This document shows, piece by piece, positions 7,932 to 15,172 of a DNA stretch of 42,570 nt. The notes under the pieces were generated by a model. It did no database searches, was not told where the DNA came from, and worked only from the letters and a program-made list of their open reading frames with translations. The position numbers and the translations under genes were made by a program. This DNA is from a virus. The stretch covers positions 1 through 42,570 of the IMG/VR virus record IMGVR_UViG_3300036760_000023. One strand, written 5' to 3'. Position 1 is the first letter of the stretch, and the number at the start of each line of letters is the position of its first letter.

Positions 7932-8318
7932 ATGAAAGGATTCTTCGCAAGCATTGGCGCAAAGATCGCAGGTCTCTTAAAGCCTTTATGGAAAGGTGCC
8001 GCAAAGAAAATACTTGCCTATGAGTGTTCCGATCTTAGGCTTCGTGCAAAGGCAATGATCGATGAGGACACCGATGGCTCAATCGTTCGGGTTAATCGCG
8101 TGTTTGATGGTTGGCAGAATGCGATCATAAACGGTCTTAACAAAGTCCCGTTCTTGCCTAAGAGCATGGCAGCGTCATTAGCTGAAAAGGTTAATGAAGA
8201 AGGTGATCGAATTCAAGAGAATATTGTTAATGCGATTAAGGAGAGGGGCGCACTTGCCGTCGATGCTGCTTTTGACGGAATCGAAGCCAAGCTGAATAAT
8301 ATTATCGACATGGCGTAA
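7932..8318 (+). CDS. Unknown helical late protein
   Basis: This 128-residue protein is preceded by a strong GGGAGGA ribosome site. The N-terminus (MKGFFASIGAKIAGLLKPLWKGAAKKIL) is an amphipathic, positively charged helix without a cleavage site, and the remainder is helical and charged. It could be membrane-associated and lies directly after the endolysin, so a lysis accessory role is possible. No family is recognised. Confidence 0.6.
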   Translation: MKGFFASIGAKIAGLLKPLWKGAAKKILAYECSDLRLRAKAMIDEDTDGSIVRVNRVFDGWQNAIINGLNKVPFLPKSMAASLAEKVNEEGDRIQENIVNAIKERGALAVDAAFDGIEAKLNNIIDMA

Positions 8319-8327
8319 GGGGGCAAC

Positions 8328-9059
8328 TTGAAAAAAGCGAACGGACCGCGTGTCCTAATTTGGGATATTGAAACTGCTGGCGTCCAAGGACTGTGCGCAG
8401 ATCGCGGATTCGTCGTTTGCTTTGGATGGAAATTTGTTGGTGATCCAAAGACTCATTGTATAACTGTCAAAGATTATCCCGGCAAGACAATTCATGATGA
8501 CAGCAAACTTCTTGCCGCCGCGCTCGATATCTTAGAGGAAGCCGATTCTTTGGTGGCACATTATGGTGAGAAGTTTGATCGCCCCTACGTTGAAGCTAGG
8601 CTTATTAAGGCAGGGCTCCCACCAATTCCAAACACTCGGCAGATTGATACTTGCCTAATTGCGCGCAGGAAATTCAAACTTAGTTCGAACCGGCTCGGCA
8701 ACCTCGCCGAATTCCTTGAGGTGCCAGTTAAGAAGATGGACAAGCGCGGAGGCTGGCCGCTTTGGTGGATGGAAGCATTGCGCGGTGACGCTAAGTCAAT
8801 TGCCAAAATGGCTGTCTACTGCAAACAGGACGTTGACTGCCTTGAAGGGATTTATTTAAAGATGCGCCATGTGATCCCCGGCAAATACCTTCTCAACTAT
8901 GCAATGGGATGCGGGCTGATTTGGACATGCCCTGGCTGCGGTGGTAAGCAAAAGCAAGACCGTGGCGTATACTGGTCTGAAATGACCCTGTACCAGCGGC
9001 ACCAGTGCAAGGCGTGCGGGCGCTGGTCGCGTTCTCGTAAGGCAATTAACAAGGCTTAA
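8328..9059 (+). CDS. DnaQ/YprB-like 3'-5' exonuclease with C-terminal zinc ribbon
   Basis: The gene starts at a TTG preceded by AAGGGGG; no ATG in frame fits. The N-terminus VLIWDIETAG is an ExoI motif of RNase H-like DEDD exonucleases, LVAHYGEKFDRPYV is ExoII-like, and YCKQDVDCLEGIY is the ExoIII tyrosine type (DEDDy). The last 50 residues add CPGCGG and CKACGRW, a four-cysteine zinc ribbon. The order resembles YprB-type predicted exonucleases. It is the last gene before a strong terminator, so a DNA-processing enzyme ends the late, mostly structural operon. A role in degrading host DNA or maturing phage DNA is inference. Confidence 0.75.
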   Translation: MKKANGPRVLIWDIETAGVQGLCADRGFVVCFGWKFVGDPKTHCITVKDYPGKTIHDDSKLLAAALDILEEADSLVAHYGEKFDRPYVEARLIKAGLPPIPNTRQIDTCLIARRKFKLSSNRLGNLAEFLEVPVKKMDKRGGWPLWWMEALRGDAKSIAKMAVYCKQDVDCLEGIYLKMRHVIPGKYLLNYAMGCGLIWTCPGCGGKQKQDRGVYWSEMTLYQRHQCKACGRWSRSRKAINKA

Positions 9060-9073
9060 CAGCCGTTGTTGGC

Positions 9074-9110
9074 ACCCCTCGGCGCCCCAGCGCCGGGGGG
9101 TTATTTTTTT
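9074..9110 (+). terminator. Rho-independent terminator of the late region
   Basis: A GC-rich hairpin pairs CCCCTCGGCGC with GCGCCGGGGGG around a CCCA loop and is followed by TTATTTTTTT. It lies 15 bases after the exonuclease stop and separates the late region from the first early promoter. Confidence 0.85.
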
Positions 9111-9133
9111 ACCGTTTCTCGCAAACAATGCTG

Positions 9134-9160
9134 TTGACATGTGTAATACATATCTAATAG
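9134..9160 (+). promoter_or_regulatory. Promoter with TTGACATGT operator-like box
   Basis: TTGACA at 9134 is followed by the half-site pair ACATGT-N5-ACATAT (9137-9153) and a weak -10 (TAATAG, 15-base spacer). The same TTGACATGT start and half-site arrangement occurs at 16413, and a wider-spaced version at 10676. It drives the first early gene block. Confidence 0.6.
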
Positions 9161-9193
9161 AATTTGGCAACGCTATAAATAAAGGAGAATAAA

Positions 9194-9394
9194 ATGATGT
9201 CAATTGAAGGTTTTAAAACAAAGAAAGAATTAAAAGCCGCTGTCGGACGCAGACCAAATTTTATTGAGACTTCAATGTTCGGTAAAGAATTTCATGGTGA
9301 CGGTTCTTATATGATTGTTGGCCCCTCCCCCTATAGAAGGAACTGGTACGCAACGGTAACCGTAAGGCAGGGCACCATCTCATGCGTCAAATAA
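9194..9394 (+). CDS. Small early protein, unknown
   Basis: This 66-residue protein starts at the first of two ATG codons, after AAAGGAGAATAAA. It has a basic N-terminal helix (TKKELKAAVGRRP) and a strand-rich second half ending in NWYATVTVRQGTISCVK. It overlaps the next small ORF by 13 bases. AT-rich composition and position right behind the first early promoter fit an immediate-early phage protein. No family is recognised. Confidence 0.6.
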   Translation: MMSIEGFKTKKELKAAVGRRPNFIETSMFGKEFHGDGSYMIVGPSPYRRNWYATVTVRQGTISCVK

Positions 9395-9555
9395 TTTCAC
9401 GTTCAAAGATTTGCCTCGCGCGTATTATGGTCAGCGGTAGCGATGAAATTAAATTTTGTGGCAAACCATCAACATACAATGATCTTTGTCGTGGGCACGA
9501 CCGTCGTATGGTAAACGCCACAAAGTTTAATCAATACATCGAAACAGGGTATTGA
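9382..9555 (+). CDS. Small Cys/His protein, possible zinc finger
   Basis: This 57-residue ORF starts inside the previous gene. It contains a central FCGKP...LCRGHDRR segment with cysteines about 10 residues apart and a His, resembling the small CGxP/CxxH finger proteins common in phages; another Cys lies at residue 11. The stop codon TGA forms part of the -35 box of the next promoter, so both ends are tightly packed. Its function is unknown. Confidence 0.5.
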   Translation: MRQIISRSKICLARIMVSGSDEIKFCGKPSTYNDLCRGHDRRMVNATKFNQYIETGY

Positions 9556-9580
9556 CAAAGATCATCATCCCTGTTATACT
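9552..9580 (+). promoter_or_regulatory. Near-consensus extended -10 promoter, predicted leaderless
   Basis: TTGACA (9552-9557), a 17-base spacer and TGTTATACT (-10 hexamer at 9575-9580) form an almost perfect sigma70 promoter. The ATG of the next gene lies 5 bases after the -10 box, so transcription should start at or beside the start codon. The -35 overlaps the stop of the upstream gene. Confidence 0.8.
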
Positions 9581-9585
9581 GAAGT

Positions 9586-9786
9586 ATGGAAAACAACAAA
9601 GACTATCAAATGCAAAAGACCCAGACACTTAAAATGTTGGCGATGCTTACCGAGCAAATAAAGGTTCACGAGAAGCGCCAGAAAGCTGACTCAAAAAACT
9701 GGGGCTATGTTGGCGACCTTCATCGGCTTAACCATCTACTTAGCGAAGCCCATGATTATCTCGGTACGCCCGAGGAGGCCCAGTAA
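9586..9786 (+). CDS. Small helical protein, predicted leaderless
   Basis: This 66-residue, highly charged and mainly helical protein includes LKMLAMLTEQIKVHEKRQK and probably forms a short coiled coil. There is no Shine-Dalgarno sequence and no room for one: the promoter -10 ends 5 bases before the ATG. The next gene follows after 2 bases. No family is recognised. Confidence 0.6.
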   Translation: MENNKDYQMQKTQTLKMLAMLTEQIKVHEKRQKADSKNWGYVGDLHRLNHLLSEAHDYLGTPEEAQ

Positions 9787-9788
9787 AC

Positions 9789-10175
9789 ATGACAACTAAA
9801 ACAGCAGCACAGGTGCCGATCCCAAGTATTGTTGACCCCATGATCGAACAGGGTATCTTTACACGTGCCGAGATTATGGCCGAGGTGCGTAGATTGCGGC
9901 CGGACTTTAAGGACCCTTCAGCGGCTGTTAGCAACGGGTTCAGGCGCCTTGTAGCAGCCGGCAAAAACGCATGTATTAAGGACAGCGGTGAACCGCGCAA
10001 GAGCCGGGCTGGTGTTCCCCGCGCACCCGCCGAGTCAGTTGTTAAAAAACGCATCGAGAAAATTGACGCATGGGCCGCCAGGATGAACGATGAGATTGGT
10101 GAAGGTTTCCGCCGTCTTGCGGCGTTCCAGGCAAAGACGGCAAAGGAACCAAAGTTGAGGAGAATATGGCCATAA
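9789..10175 (+). CDS. Small protein with HTH-like N-terminus
   Basis: This 128-residue protein has a segment at residues 22-60 (GIFTRAEIMAEVRRLRPDF...AVSNGFRRLVAAGK) that reads like a winged-helix or HTH fold. A basic linker and a helical tail ending in PKLRRIWP follow. A GAGGAGGCC sequence at 9773 serves as ribosome site. It may be an early regulator, but family and target are unknown. Confidence 0.6.
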   Translation: MTTKTAAQVPIPSIVDPMIEQGIFTRAEIMAEVRRLRPDFKDPSAAVSNGFRRLVAAGKNACIKDSGEPRKSRAGVPRAPAESVVKKRIEKIDAWAARMNDEIGEGFRRLAAFQAKTAKEPKLRRIWP

Positions 10176-10351
10176 CATTGCAAGAGATTAATGAGTTCCA
10201 TGTTAAACAAATGGGCGCCCAGTATGCCCCCGCAAATGGTATTTGTTGGGGCTGCCGGCTTGATATTTACGATGCGCCAGACCTGCGTGAAGAAGCCATG
10301 CGGGAGGCTAGAACAGGATGCCCACATTGTCACTATTCATTTGTAGAATAA
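10166..10351 (+). CDS. Small zinc-ribbon protein
   Basis: This 61-residue ORF overlaps the previous gene by 10 bases and has GAGGAGA upstream. It has two cysteine pairs, CWGC (residues 27-30) and CPHC (52-55), spaced as in a zinc ribbon. Such tiny proteins in phages are typically of unknown role, perhaps nucleic-acid or host-protein binders. The next lipoprotein ORF starts within its 3' end. Confidence 0.6.
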   Translation: MAITLQEINEFHVKQMGAQYAPANGICWGCRLDIYDAPDLREEAMREARTGCPHCHYSFVE

Positions 10352-10497
10352 TCTTTGTGACCGCAATGTTACTTTGTGGCTGCGGGACTATTAAGAACAT
10401 CCATAAAGCTATAGTGCCGGCGTGCCCGCCCGATCGCATGGCGCCTGATGGGAGGGGTGGTTATTGGGCTGAGCGTCAAGCGTGTAACCATGAGTGA
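10318..10497 (+). CDS. Small lipoprotein overlapping neighbouring genes
   Basis: This 59-residue ORF is in a different frame from the zinc-ribbon gene, which it overlaps by 34 bases, and it overlaps the next gene by 8 bases. It begins with a basic and hydrophobic stretch and a lipobox-like LCGC (Cys22 lipidated). A short Pro-containing mature part of about 38 residues with two more cysteines follows. An AACAGG sequence lies just before the ATG. Size, lipobox and overlapping placement recall Rz1-type outer-membrane spanin subunits, but it lies in the early region, so superinfection exclusion is an equally good guess. Confidence 0.5.
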   Translation: MPTLSLFICRIIFVTAMLLCGCGTIKNIHKAIVPACPPDRMAPDGRGGYWAERQACNHE

Positions 10498-10669
10498 ATA
10501 TACGGACGACGTCGTTGACGGTCTTTATTGCGAGTCATGCGGTCTATTCCTAGAAGTTGCCGTTGGGCATCCCCGCCAATGCGACCAATGCGCTAAACCT
10601 GCGCCAATAAAAAAACCTGTCGTAAAGTTGAAGCCAAAGAAGGACGACAATCAACCAAGTCTATTTTAA
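10490..10669 (+). CDS. Small zinc-ribbon protein with basic tail
   Basis: The ATG at 10490 overlaps the lipoprotein stop and gives 59 residues; an upstream GTG at 10448 is possible but would overlap more. CESC and CDQC (about 13-16 and 29-32) form a zinc ribbon. The tail is Lys/Pro-rich and ends in DDNQPSLF, which resembles a C-terminal clamp- or SSB-interaction peptide (QxxLF type). Binding to the host sliding clamp is an inference from that motif alone. Confidence 0.55.
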   Translation: MSEYTDDVVDGLYCESCGLFLEVAVGHPRQCDQCAKPAPIKKPVVKLKPKKDDNQPSLF

Positions 10670-10675
10670 AATTCC

Positions 10676-10711
10676 TTGACATGTATTTTATTAGATTTGT
10701 ACAATACATGT
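10676..10711 (+). promoter_or_regulatory. Promoter with ACATGT half-sites flanking it
   Basis: TTGACA (10676) and TACAAT (10700-10705) are separated by 18 bases. ACATGT overlaps the -35 (10679-10684) and a second ACATGT directly follows the -10 (10706-10711). Occupancy of either site would block RNA polymerase. The promoter drives the small HTH gene, suggesting autoregulation. Confidence 0.7.
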
Positions 10712-10724
10712 GAGGTGGTAATAA

Positions 10725-10928
10725 ATGAATAAAAATCTTAAGGTAGTTCGAGAGCGTGCAACTTGGTTAAGAAAGAACAAGTTGACCATCCGCGCTTTCG
10801 CCGAAGGGACCGGCAACGATCCTGGCACCGCACATGTTTGGTTCCGTACAGGTCGCACCCCCCGCCGCAAATATCTTGAAGACATCCTCGCCATTCATTC
10901 TGACTGGCCTGTTGCCAATACCCTGTGA
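10725..10928 (+). CDS. Small Cro/C1-like HTH protein, candidate regulator
   Basis: This 67-residue protein is preceded by GAGGTGG. The helical sequence LTIRAFAEGTGNDPGTAHVWFRTGRTPRRKYLEDIL has the pattern of a lambda-repressor-like HTH with a recognition helix around residues 33-42. With no other domain it is Cro-sized. Because its own promoter carries two ACATGT sites shared with two other early promoters, it is the best candidate to bind them. This link is inferred from arrangement only. Confidence 0.6.
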   Translation: MNKNLKVVRERATWLRKNKLTIRAFAEGTGNDPGTAHVWFRTGRTPRRKYLEDILAIHSDWPVANTL

Positions 10929-11125
10929 AGTTTAAAGGCGTGACGCCGGAATTTAAATGCGTTATGAACGGTATCGGTTCATGCACCGAAGACCGGGCAC
11001 GCTGGCAATCAAACGGTTATTGGTCTGACGTTTGCCAAAAACACATGGATATCTTCATAAGCAATCTAATGAAAAAAGAACGTAATTCTTGGACAGGGAG
11101 GAAGATAGCCAATGCAATTAGTTAA
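10925..11125 (+). CDS. Small Cys/His protein, possible zinc finger
   Basis: This 66-residue product starts at a GTG inside the previous stop (GTGA). Cysteines at about 12, 20 and 37 plus KHMD could bind zinc, similar in layout to the small protein encoded at 9382. Aromatic residues and a basic C-terminus suggest nucleic-acid binding. The 3' end overlaps the ATPase gene by 14 bases. No family is recognised. Confidence 0.5.
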   Translation: MKFKGVTPEFKCVMNGIGSCTEDRARWQSNGYWSDVCQKHMDIFISNLMKKERNSWTGRKIANAIS

Positions 11126-11873
11126 AGCAAGAACTGAAGCAAAGGTTTCGGGCATGCCGACTAGAGGTCTTATGTTGGCGGTTGGTCATCCGAAGTCTGG
11201 TAAGACGTGGTTTGCAAGCTCAGCACCTGATAGTGTTGTTGTTGAGCTTGAAGAAAGCGGTGGTGACCGCGTACCGTGGGGACGTATTCAGGAAATTCAT
11301 TGCTCTGATACCAATGCGCTTGAGCAGTTTGAAGAAGTTATGAATGCTGTCATGTCAGATGATTCAATCAAGACAGTTGTTATTGATAGCGTTGACCAAT
11401 GGGCAAAGATGATCCAAGATGATATTGCCAAAGGCGCCGGCGTCGAACACATGCAGAAGCCGAAAGCAGGTGTTGATAGCAGGGCACTTTGGGGTGAATT
11501 CGCGCACCGAGTTCATACTATCACTGACGCATTAAAAGCAAGTGGTAAGCTGGTTATCCTTATTGCCCATTGCAAGCCGCCTGAGAAGGACGATCAGGGA
11601 AGGGTTATTACGCCTGCAGGAATCAACGTATCAGGGAAGGGTGGTTCTTACATCGCCGCGCAAGCCGAAATGATTGGGTTCATTGGTGTGCGTGTCCTGG
11701 CCGGAAAGGCGCAGCATTACATTACGTTTAAGTCAGCCAGCGATCTTGCCATCTGGCGCTCGCGCGTTGATGAGTTGCATGAGAAAGAAATTATACTTGA
11801 TAAGGCTAATCCATGGGGTTCGTTTGCCGCTGCATTCGTTACCGCCAAGCCTACTAAGGAGAAAAAGAAATGA
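11112..11873 (+). CDS. Sak4-like RecA-fold ATPase (phage recombination)
   Basis: This 253-residue protein has Walker A GHPKSGKT at residues 25-32 and Walker B TVVIDS near 88-93. A later LVILIAHCKPP strand ends in a polar sensor-like position. It matches the AAA_24/Sak4 group, single-domain RecA-like ATPases that assist single-strand annealing or replication in phages. The gene directly downstream encodes a ssDNA-binding-like protein, the usual partner of Sak4. GGGAGG lies 11 bases upstream. It overlaps the next gene by ATGA. Confidence 0.8.
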   Translation: MQLVKARTEAKVSGMPTRGLMLAVGHPKSGKTWFASSAPDSVVVELEESGGDRVPWGRIQEIHCSDTNALEQFEEVMNAVMSDDSIKTVVIDSVDQWAKMIQDDIAKGAGVEHMQKPKAGVDSRALWGEFAHRVHTITDALKASGKLVILIAHCKPPEKDDQGRVITPAGINVSGKGGSYIAAQAEMIGFIGVRVLAGKAQHYITFKSASDLAIWRSRVDELHEKEIILDKANPWGSFAAAFVTAKPTKEKKK

Positions 11874-12427
11874 GATTCACAGGAAACGCAAAGTCTGATC
11901 CGAGTTCAATTTACCCAGAAGGAGACTATTTCTTAACCTGTACGCATATTCAGGATAAGGATAAGGATGGCAATCCGCTGCGGTCAAAGAAGGGAAATGA
12001 CATGTGGATTCTTGAGCTCACTGTCGCCGAGGGACCGCACAAGGATCGTAAGCAATGGCACTACCTTGTTTGGCTGCCTGCCGGCGCGGCCGGCCACGGC
12101 ATGACCCTGAAGGCGCTAAAAGCCTTTGGCCTTGATCCTGAAGGTGATAATGAAATTCTTCCTGAGCATCTTCTCAACATCACTGTTAAGGCAAAAGTGA
12201 AGATTGATGATTCTGGAGAGTTTGATCCTAAGAATCAAGTTGCCAAGTGGTATACGCCAGGGGAGCTTGCCAAGCCAGCAGCCGTACAGGGCGAAGACCC
12301 TAACGGCAGCGCACAAGAGCCTGAGAGCTTTGACCCTAAAGAACTCGAGAAGCAATCAGTCCCGGCAAAGACCGCTACCGCCGTTGCCCCCGCGCCAGTG
12401 AAAAAGGCGCTTTGGGGTAAGAAATAA
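11870..12427 (+). CDS. DUF669-like single-stranded DNA-binding protein
   Basis: This 185-residue protein is preceded by AAGGAGAA. The first 110 residues look like an OB-fold: YPEGDYFLTCTHIQDKDKDGNP, MWILELTVAEGPHKDRKQWHYLVW and a helical LKALKAFGLD segment, as in DUF669-type phage proteins. A Pro/Ala-rich acidic linker follows, ending in ALWGKK; the terminal Trp-containing tail is analogous to protein-interaction tips of SSBs, though it is basic instead of acidic. Pairing with the Sak4-like ATPase supports a role in recombination and replication. Confidence 0.7.
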   Translation: MRFTGNAKSDPSSIYPEGDYFLTCTHIQDKDKDGNPLRSKKGNDMWILELTVAEGPHKDRKQWHYLVWLPAGAAGHGMTLKALKAFGLDPEGDNEILPEHLLNITVKAKVKIDDSGEFDPKNQVAKWYTPGELAKPAAVQGEDPNGSAQEPESFDPKELEKQSVPAKTATAVAPAPVKKALWGKK

Positions 12428-12435
12428 GACGCCTT

Positions 12436-12475
12436 CCCAGGGCGTACGCTTTTTGGTACGCCCTGGGATTCTTTT
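12436..12475 (+). terminator. Intrinsic terminator after the ssDNA-binding gene
   Basis: A perfect 12-base-pair stem (CCCAGGGCGTAC with its complement, 12436-12447 and 12456-12467) encloses an 8-base loop and is followed by ATTCTTTT. It lies 8 bases after the stop codon. The T-tract is short, so some read-through into the modification operon is likely, since no promoter was seen between here and 12491. Confidence 0.75.
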
Positions 12476-12490
12476 GGCAAGGAGAATAGA

Positions 12491-13447
12491 ATGGCAAAGC
12501 AGGAAGAATTAGTTCAAGAAGAGCCCGAGGTCCACTGCCTTGGTGAGATGGTTCGTATTGATAAAGTCAAACCAAATCCAGAAAATCCCAATGTGCATCC
12601 TGACGCTCAAGTTGAAATGCTTGCCAAGATTTTACAGGTGAATGGATGGCGCGAAGCAATCATTGTTTCAAAACGTTCTGGCATGATTGTTAAGGGTCAC
12701 GGCCGACTCCAGACTGCTAAGTTTCTTAATCTTAAGAAGGTGCCTGTTGAGTATCAGGATTACGCTGACGAACAGGCTGAGCTTTCGGATATGATTGCTG
12801 ACAACCGCGTCGCACAGCATTCGTATGTTGACGCTCTTAAGCTCGGCGGGTTACTTAAAAAGATTAATGAGAAAGGTCAAGGCTCACTTGGTTATACACA
12901 AGAAGAAATTAATCTCTTTATGGCTGCTGAATATGTGGCACCAAAAGAAACCGACCGCAAGTTCGTCGTCCTTGAAACGCTTAAGCTGACCAAAGAAGAG
13001 AAGGCAATTATTAGCGGTGCGGTCCAAAAGTTCTGCCTGCGTATCAGTAAGGAACTTGAATGGGGCGACGTGCTGGCCCAAATCTGTATGGCATGGCAGG
13101 TAACCATTCTCCCTACCATGCCGCAAGCCGAGGCGCCGCCCAAGCCAGTTAAACAGGCTGAGCCGGCACCGAAAGCCAAGAAGAAACAAGCCGCTGAGAC
13201 AGTACAGCCTGGCAGCGAAGAAGGTGATGAATACGAAAAGACTTTTAAGATCAAGCGGGTTGCCGGTACAACTATTGATGATAAGCCGGTGATGGTTATT
13301 AGACCAGAAGATGATGCACGTTATTATACTGATGACCCTGTCATAATTCGCTTCGCAAAGGAAGCAAAAGAGTCTGAAAAGAAAGTTGCCGCTGTTCTAG
13401 TTATGAAGAATAAAAATCTTTGGATCACGTCATTGGAGACAGCCTAA
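12491..13447 (+). CDS. ParB-like nuclease-domain protein
   Basis: This 318-residue protein is preceded by AAGGAGAATAG. Residues 20-115 have the ParB/sulfiredoxin fold signature: VKPNPENPNVHP, GWREAIIVSKRSGMIVKGHGRL and a following VPVEYQDYADEQAELSDMIADNRVAQ. Phage proteins of this type often stand beside DNA-modification genes, and here it is coupled to queD by TAATG. The C-terminal half is Lys/Ala/Glu-rich linker plus a small beta domain of unknown type. There is no ParA, so plasmid-style partition is unlikely. A nuclease or CTP-dependent DNA-binding role is possible. Confidence 0.75.
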   Translation: MAKQEELVQEEPEVHCLGEMVRIDKVKPNPENPNVHPDAQVEMLAKILQVNGWREAIIVSKRSGMIVKGHGRLQTAKFLNLKKVPVEYQDYADEQAELSDMIADNRVAQHSYVDALKLGGLLKKINEKGQGSLGYTQEEINLFMAAEYVAPKETDRKFVVLETLKLTKEEKAIISGAVQKFCLRISKELEWGDVLAQICMAWQVTILPTMPQAEAPPKPVKQAEPAPKAKKKQAAETVQPGSEEGDEYEKTFKIKRVAGTTIDDKPVMVIRPEDDARYYTDDPVIIRFAKEAKESEKKVAAVLVMKNKNLWITSLETA

Positions 13448-13824
13448 TGTTTACTCTAAAAAAGACGAAGCAGATTGAAGCGGCGCATTTCCTTCCGAAT
13501 CACGATGGTAAATGTCGGGGCATGCATGGGCATACTTGGACGATCTCAATCGAGGTCGTTGGTGAAAACCTTAATAAAGCCGGCGCCAAACGTGGCATGC
13601 TGTTTGACTATTACGACATCGGCGTCCTAATGAAAGAGCATGTTGAGATTCTTGACCATCGCTTACTAAACGACATTTACGAGAACCCGACTAGCGAGGT
13701 AGTTGCTGAATCACTATTCAAGGCAATGGCGCCACGGGTCCACGAAATGTCAAGCGGATATGCTACTCTGTTTCGCGTGCTGGTTTCAGAAACACAGAAC
13801 AGCCTTGCGGTGTACGGCGAATGA
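13447..13824 (+). CDS. queD: 6-carboxytetrahydropterin synthase (QueD)
   Basis: This 125-residue protein is short but complete. It shows zinc-ligand histidines in AAHF (H14) and GMHGHTW (H27, H29), the catalytic Cys23 just before the latter, LDHRLLND near 70-77 and PTSE near 82-85. QueD converts 7,8-dihydroneopterin triphosphate to 6-carboxy-5,6,7,8-tetrahydropterin in preQ0 synthesis. The start is the ATG overlapping the ParB-like stop, with GGAG about 13 bases upstream. It overlaps dpdA by ATGA. All residues expected for activity are visible. Confidence 0.9.
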   Translation: MFTLKKTKQIEAAHFLPNHDGKCRGMHGHTWTISIEVVGENLNKAGAKRGMLFDYYDIGVLMKEHVEILDHRLLNDIYENPTSEVVAESLFKAMAPRVHEMSSGYATLFRVLVSETQNSLAVYGE

Positions 13825-14588
13825 CAACCCTTTATCTTGGGACTATTGGTACGGCGCCAGAACTGGCAACGCTTGCCAGTTTTAAGGGCGAGCAGACCGA
13901 GCCGGCTGTCTTGATGTCTTTTTATTTTCTCAACCAAATACAAAAGACAAACCTTGAACAATACAAAACCGTCCGCACGTTCAAGAATATGCTTGACTCT
14001 GGAGCATATACTGCGAAGTCAAAAAACAAAGTTATTAACATTGATGACCTTATCAAAGAAATTAAAACCGGCAAATGGCAAGAAGCCGCCGCGCTAGACG
14101 TTATTGGTGACCCAAAAAAAAGTTGCGAGAACGCCCTGTACATGAAGAAGAAAGGCGCCAACGCTTTCCCGACGTTTCATTTCGGTGAACCCTGGGAATA
14201 CCTTCTTGAATACGCCAAGAACTTCGACAAGGTGGGACTCGGCGGTTTGGTGCCGGTAAAGTCAGCATCCGAGCGCAATGCCTGGCTCTCAGAATGTATG
14301 AGCCGCATCTGGCCAAAGAAGACCCATGCCTTCGGCGTGATGGGACGCGATAGCCTTATGCGGTTCCCGTTCCATTCTGTTGATTCAACGTCGTGGGAAG
14401 CCGGCGCGTTAATGTTTGGCGGGTATGCTTTTGCCAATGGCCAGAACCTTGGATTAGGCCGCGGTAAGGCTCGGAAAGCGGTAGGCGGCGAAACCTACTT
14501 GCGCCCCGAAGCCTTGCATTATCTTAAGCTCGAGAAGGAAGTAAAGGCAAGATGGGCAGCTGAATTTAAAAAGCAGGGATGGGTCTAA
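13821..14588 (+). CDS. dpdA: DpdA-type 7-deazaguanine DNA transglycosylase
   Basis: This 255-residue protein belongs to the TGT-like superfamily. It has MLDSGAY (57-63), LDVIGDP (92-98), PTFHFGEPWEYL (117-128), KVGLGGLVP (137-145), HAFGVMG (169-175) and FHSVDSTSW (184-192), which follow the strands of the TIM barrel with Asp residues at the strand ends. DpdA relatives exchange guanine in DNA for preQ0 or a derivative. Embedded between queD and queE, its substrate should be the preQ0 made by this operon. The shortness and lack of the tRNA-type zinc domain argue against a tRNA-guanine transglycosylase. Confidence 0.8.
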   Translation: MTTLYLGTIGTAPELATLASFKGEQTEPAVLMSFYFLNQIQKTNLEQYKTVRTFKNMLDSGAYTAKSKNKVINIDDLIKEIKTGKWQEAAALDVIGDPKKSCENALYMKKKGANAFPTFHFGEPWEYLLEYAKNFDKVGLGGLVPVKSASERNAWLSECMSRIWPKKTHAFGVMGRDSLMRFPFHSVDSTSWEAGALMFGGYAFANGQNLGLGRGKARKAVGGETYLRPEALHYLKLEKEVKARWAAEFKKQGWV

Positions 14589-15172
14589 TGTATAAGATCA
14601 ACGAAATCTTTTATAGCATACAGGGTGAGGGTGCCCGCGCCGGTACGGCAAACGTGTTTGTGCGGTTCTCAGGGTGCGATTTAACGTGCGCCTTCTGCGA
14701 TACCGAGTTTGAATCTGGCACCAACATGGACGCCAGGGTTATCGCGGCCAGGGTTGCCGCACTCATGCCTAGCCCCAGGGCGGTTATCCTTACGGGTGGG
14801 GAACCATGCCTTCAGTACGATGCCGAGCTTTATGAGGAACTCCGCGCTATCTTTGTTGATACGATTGCGATCGAAACAAACGGCGGCACAAAACCTAAAG
14901 CGCCGGTCGACTGGGTATCGTGTTCACCGAAGGTCGCCGAGCATGTGGTCGCGGCGAACTTCCCCAATGGGGTAAGCGAATTGAGGTATGTCCGCCATCC
15001 TGGCCAATCAATCCCAGCGCCGGCAGCTAAAGCGCAGTACCTATATCTAAGCCCTGAGTTTAAAGGCAACGTGTTGCAAAAGGAATCCTTGCGGCATTGC
15101 ATTGAACTTGTTAAGGCTAACCCGCAATGGGGTCTTTCTTTGCAGCAGCAAAAACTCTGGGAGGTAAGATGA
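14588..15172 (+). CDS. queE: 7-carboxy-7-deazaguanine synthase (QueE)
   Basis: This 194-residue radical-SAM protein is read from the ATG overlapping the dpdA stop (TAATG); an ATG 9 bases upstream is also possible. It has YSIQGEG at residues 9-15, the cluster motif C30xxxC34xxC37 in SGCDLTCAFCDTEF, and the SAM-binding TGGEPCLQ near 79-86. QueE rearranges 6-carboxytetrahydropterin to 7-carboxy-7-deazaguanine. It overlaps folE by ATGA. The C-terminal LSLQQQKLWEVR resembles the usual end of QueE proteins. Confidence 0.9.
   Translation: MYKINEIFYSIQGEGARAGTANVFVRFSGCDLTCAFCDTEFESGTNMDARVIAARVAALMPSPRAVILTGGEPCLQYDAELYEELRAIFVDTIAIETNGGTKPKAPVDWVSCSPKVAEHVVAANFPNGVSELRYVRHPGQSIPAPAAKAQYLYLSPEFKGNVLQKESLRHCIELVKANPQWGLSLQQQKLWEVR

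Noticed and set aside
12491-13447. Partition system (ParA/ParB) for a plasmid-like prophage
   Set aside because: No ParA ATPase or parS-like repeat stands beside the ParB-like gene; the ACATGT and GTTACA sites are elsewhere and tied to promoters or the origin candidate.
13821-14588. tRNA-guanine transglycosylase (queuosine pathway)
   Set aside because: The protein is too short, lacks the C-terminal zinc site of bacterial TGT and lies within a preQ0 operon typical of DNA modification. QueA, QueF and QueG are also absent.
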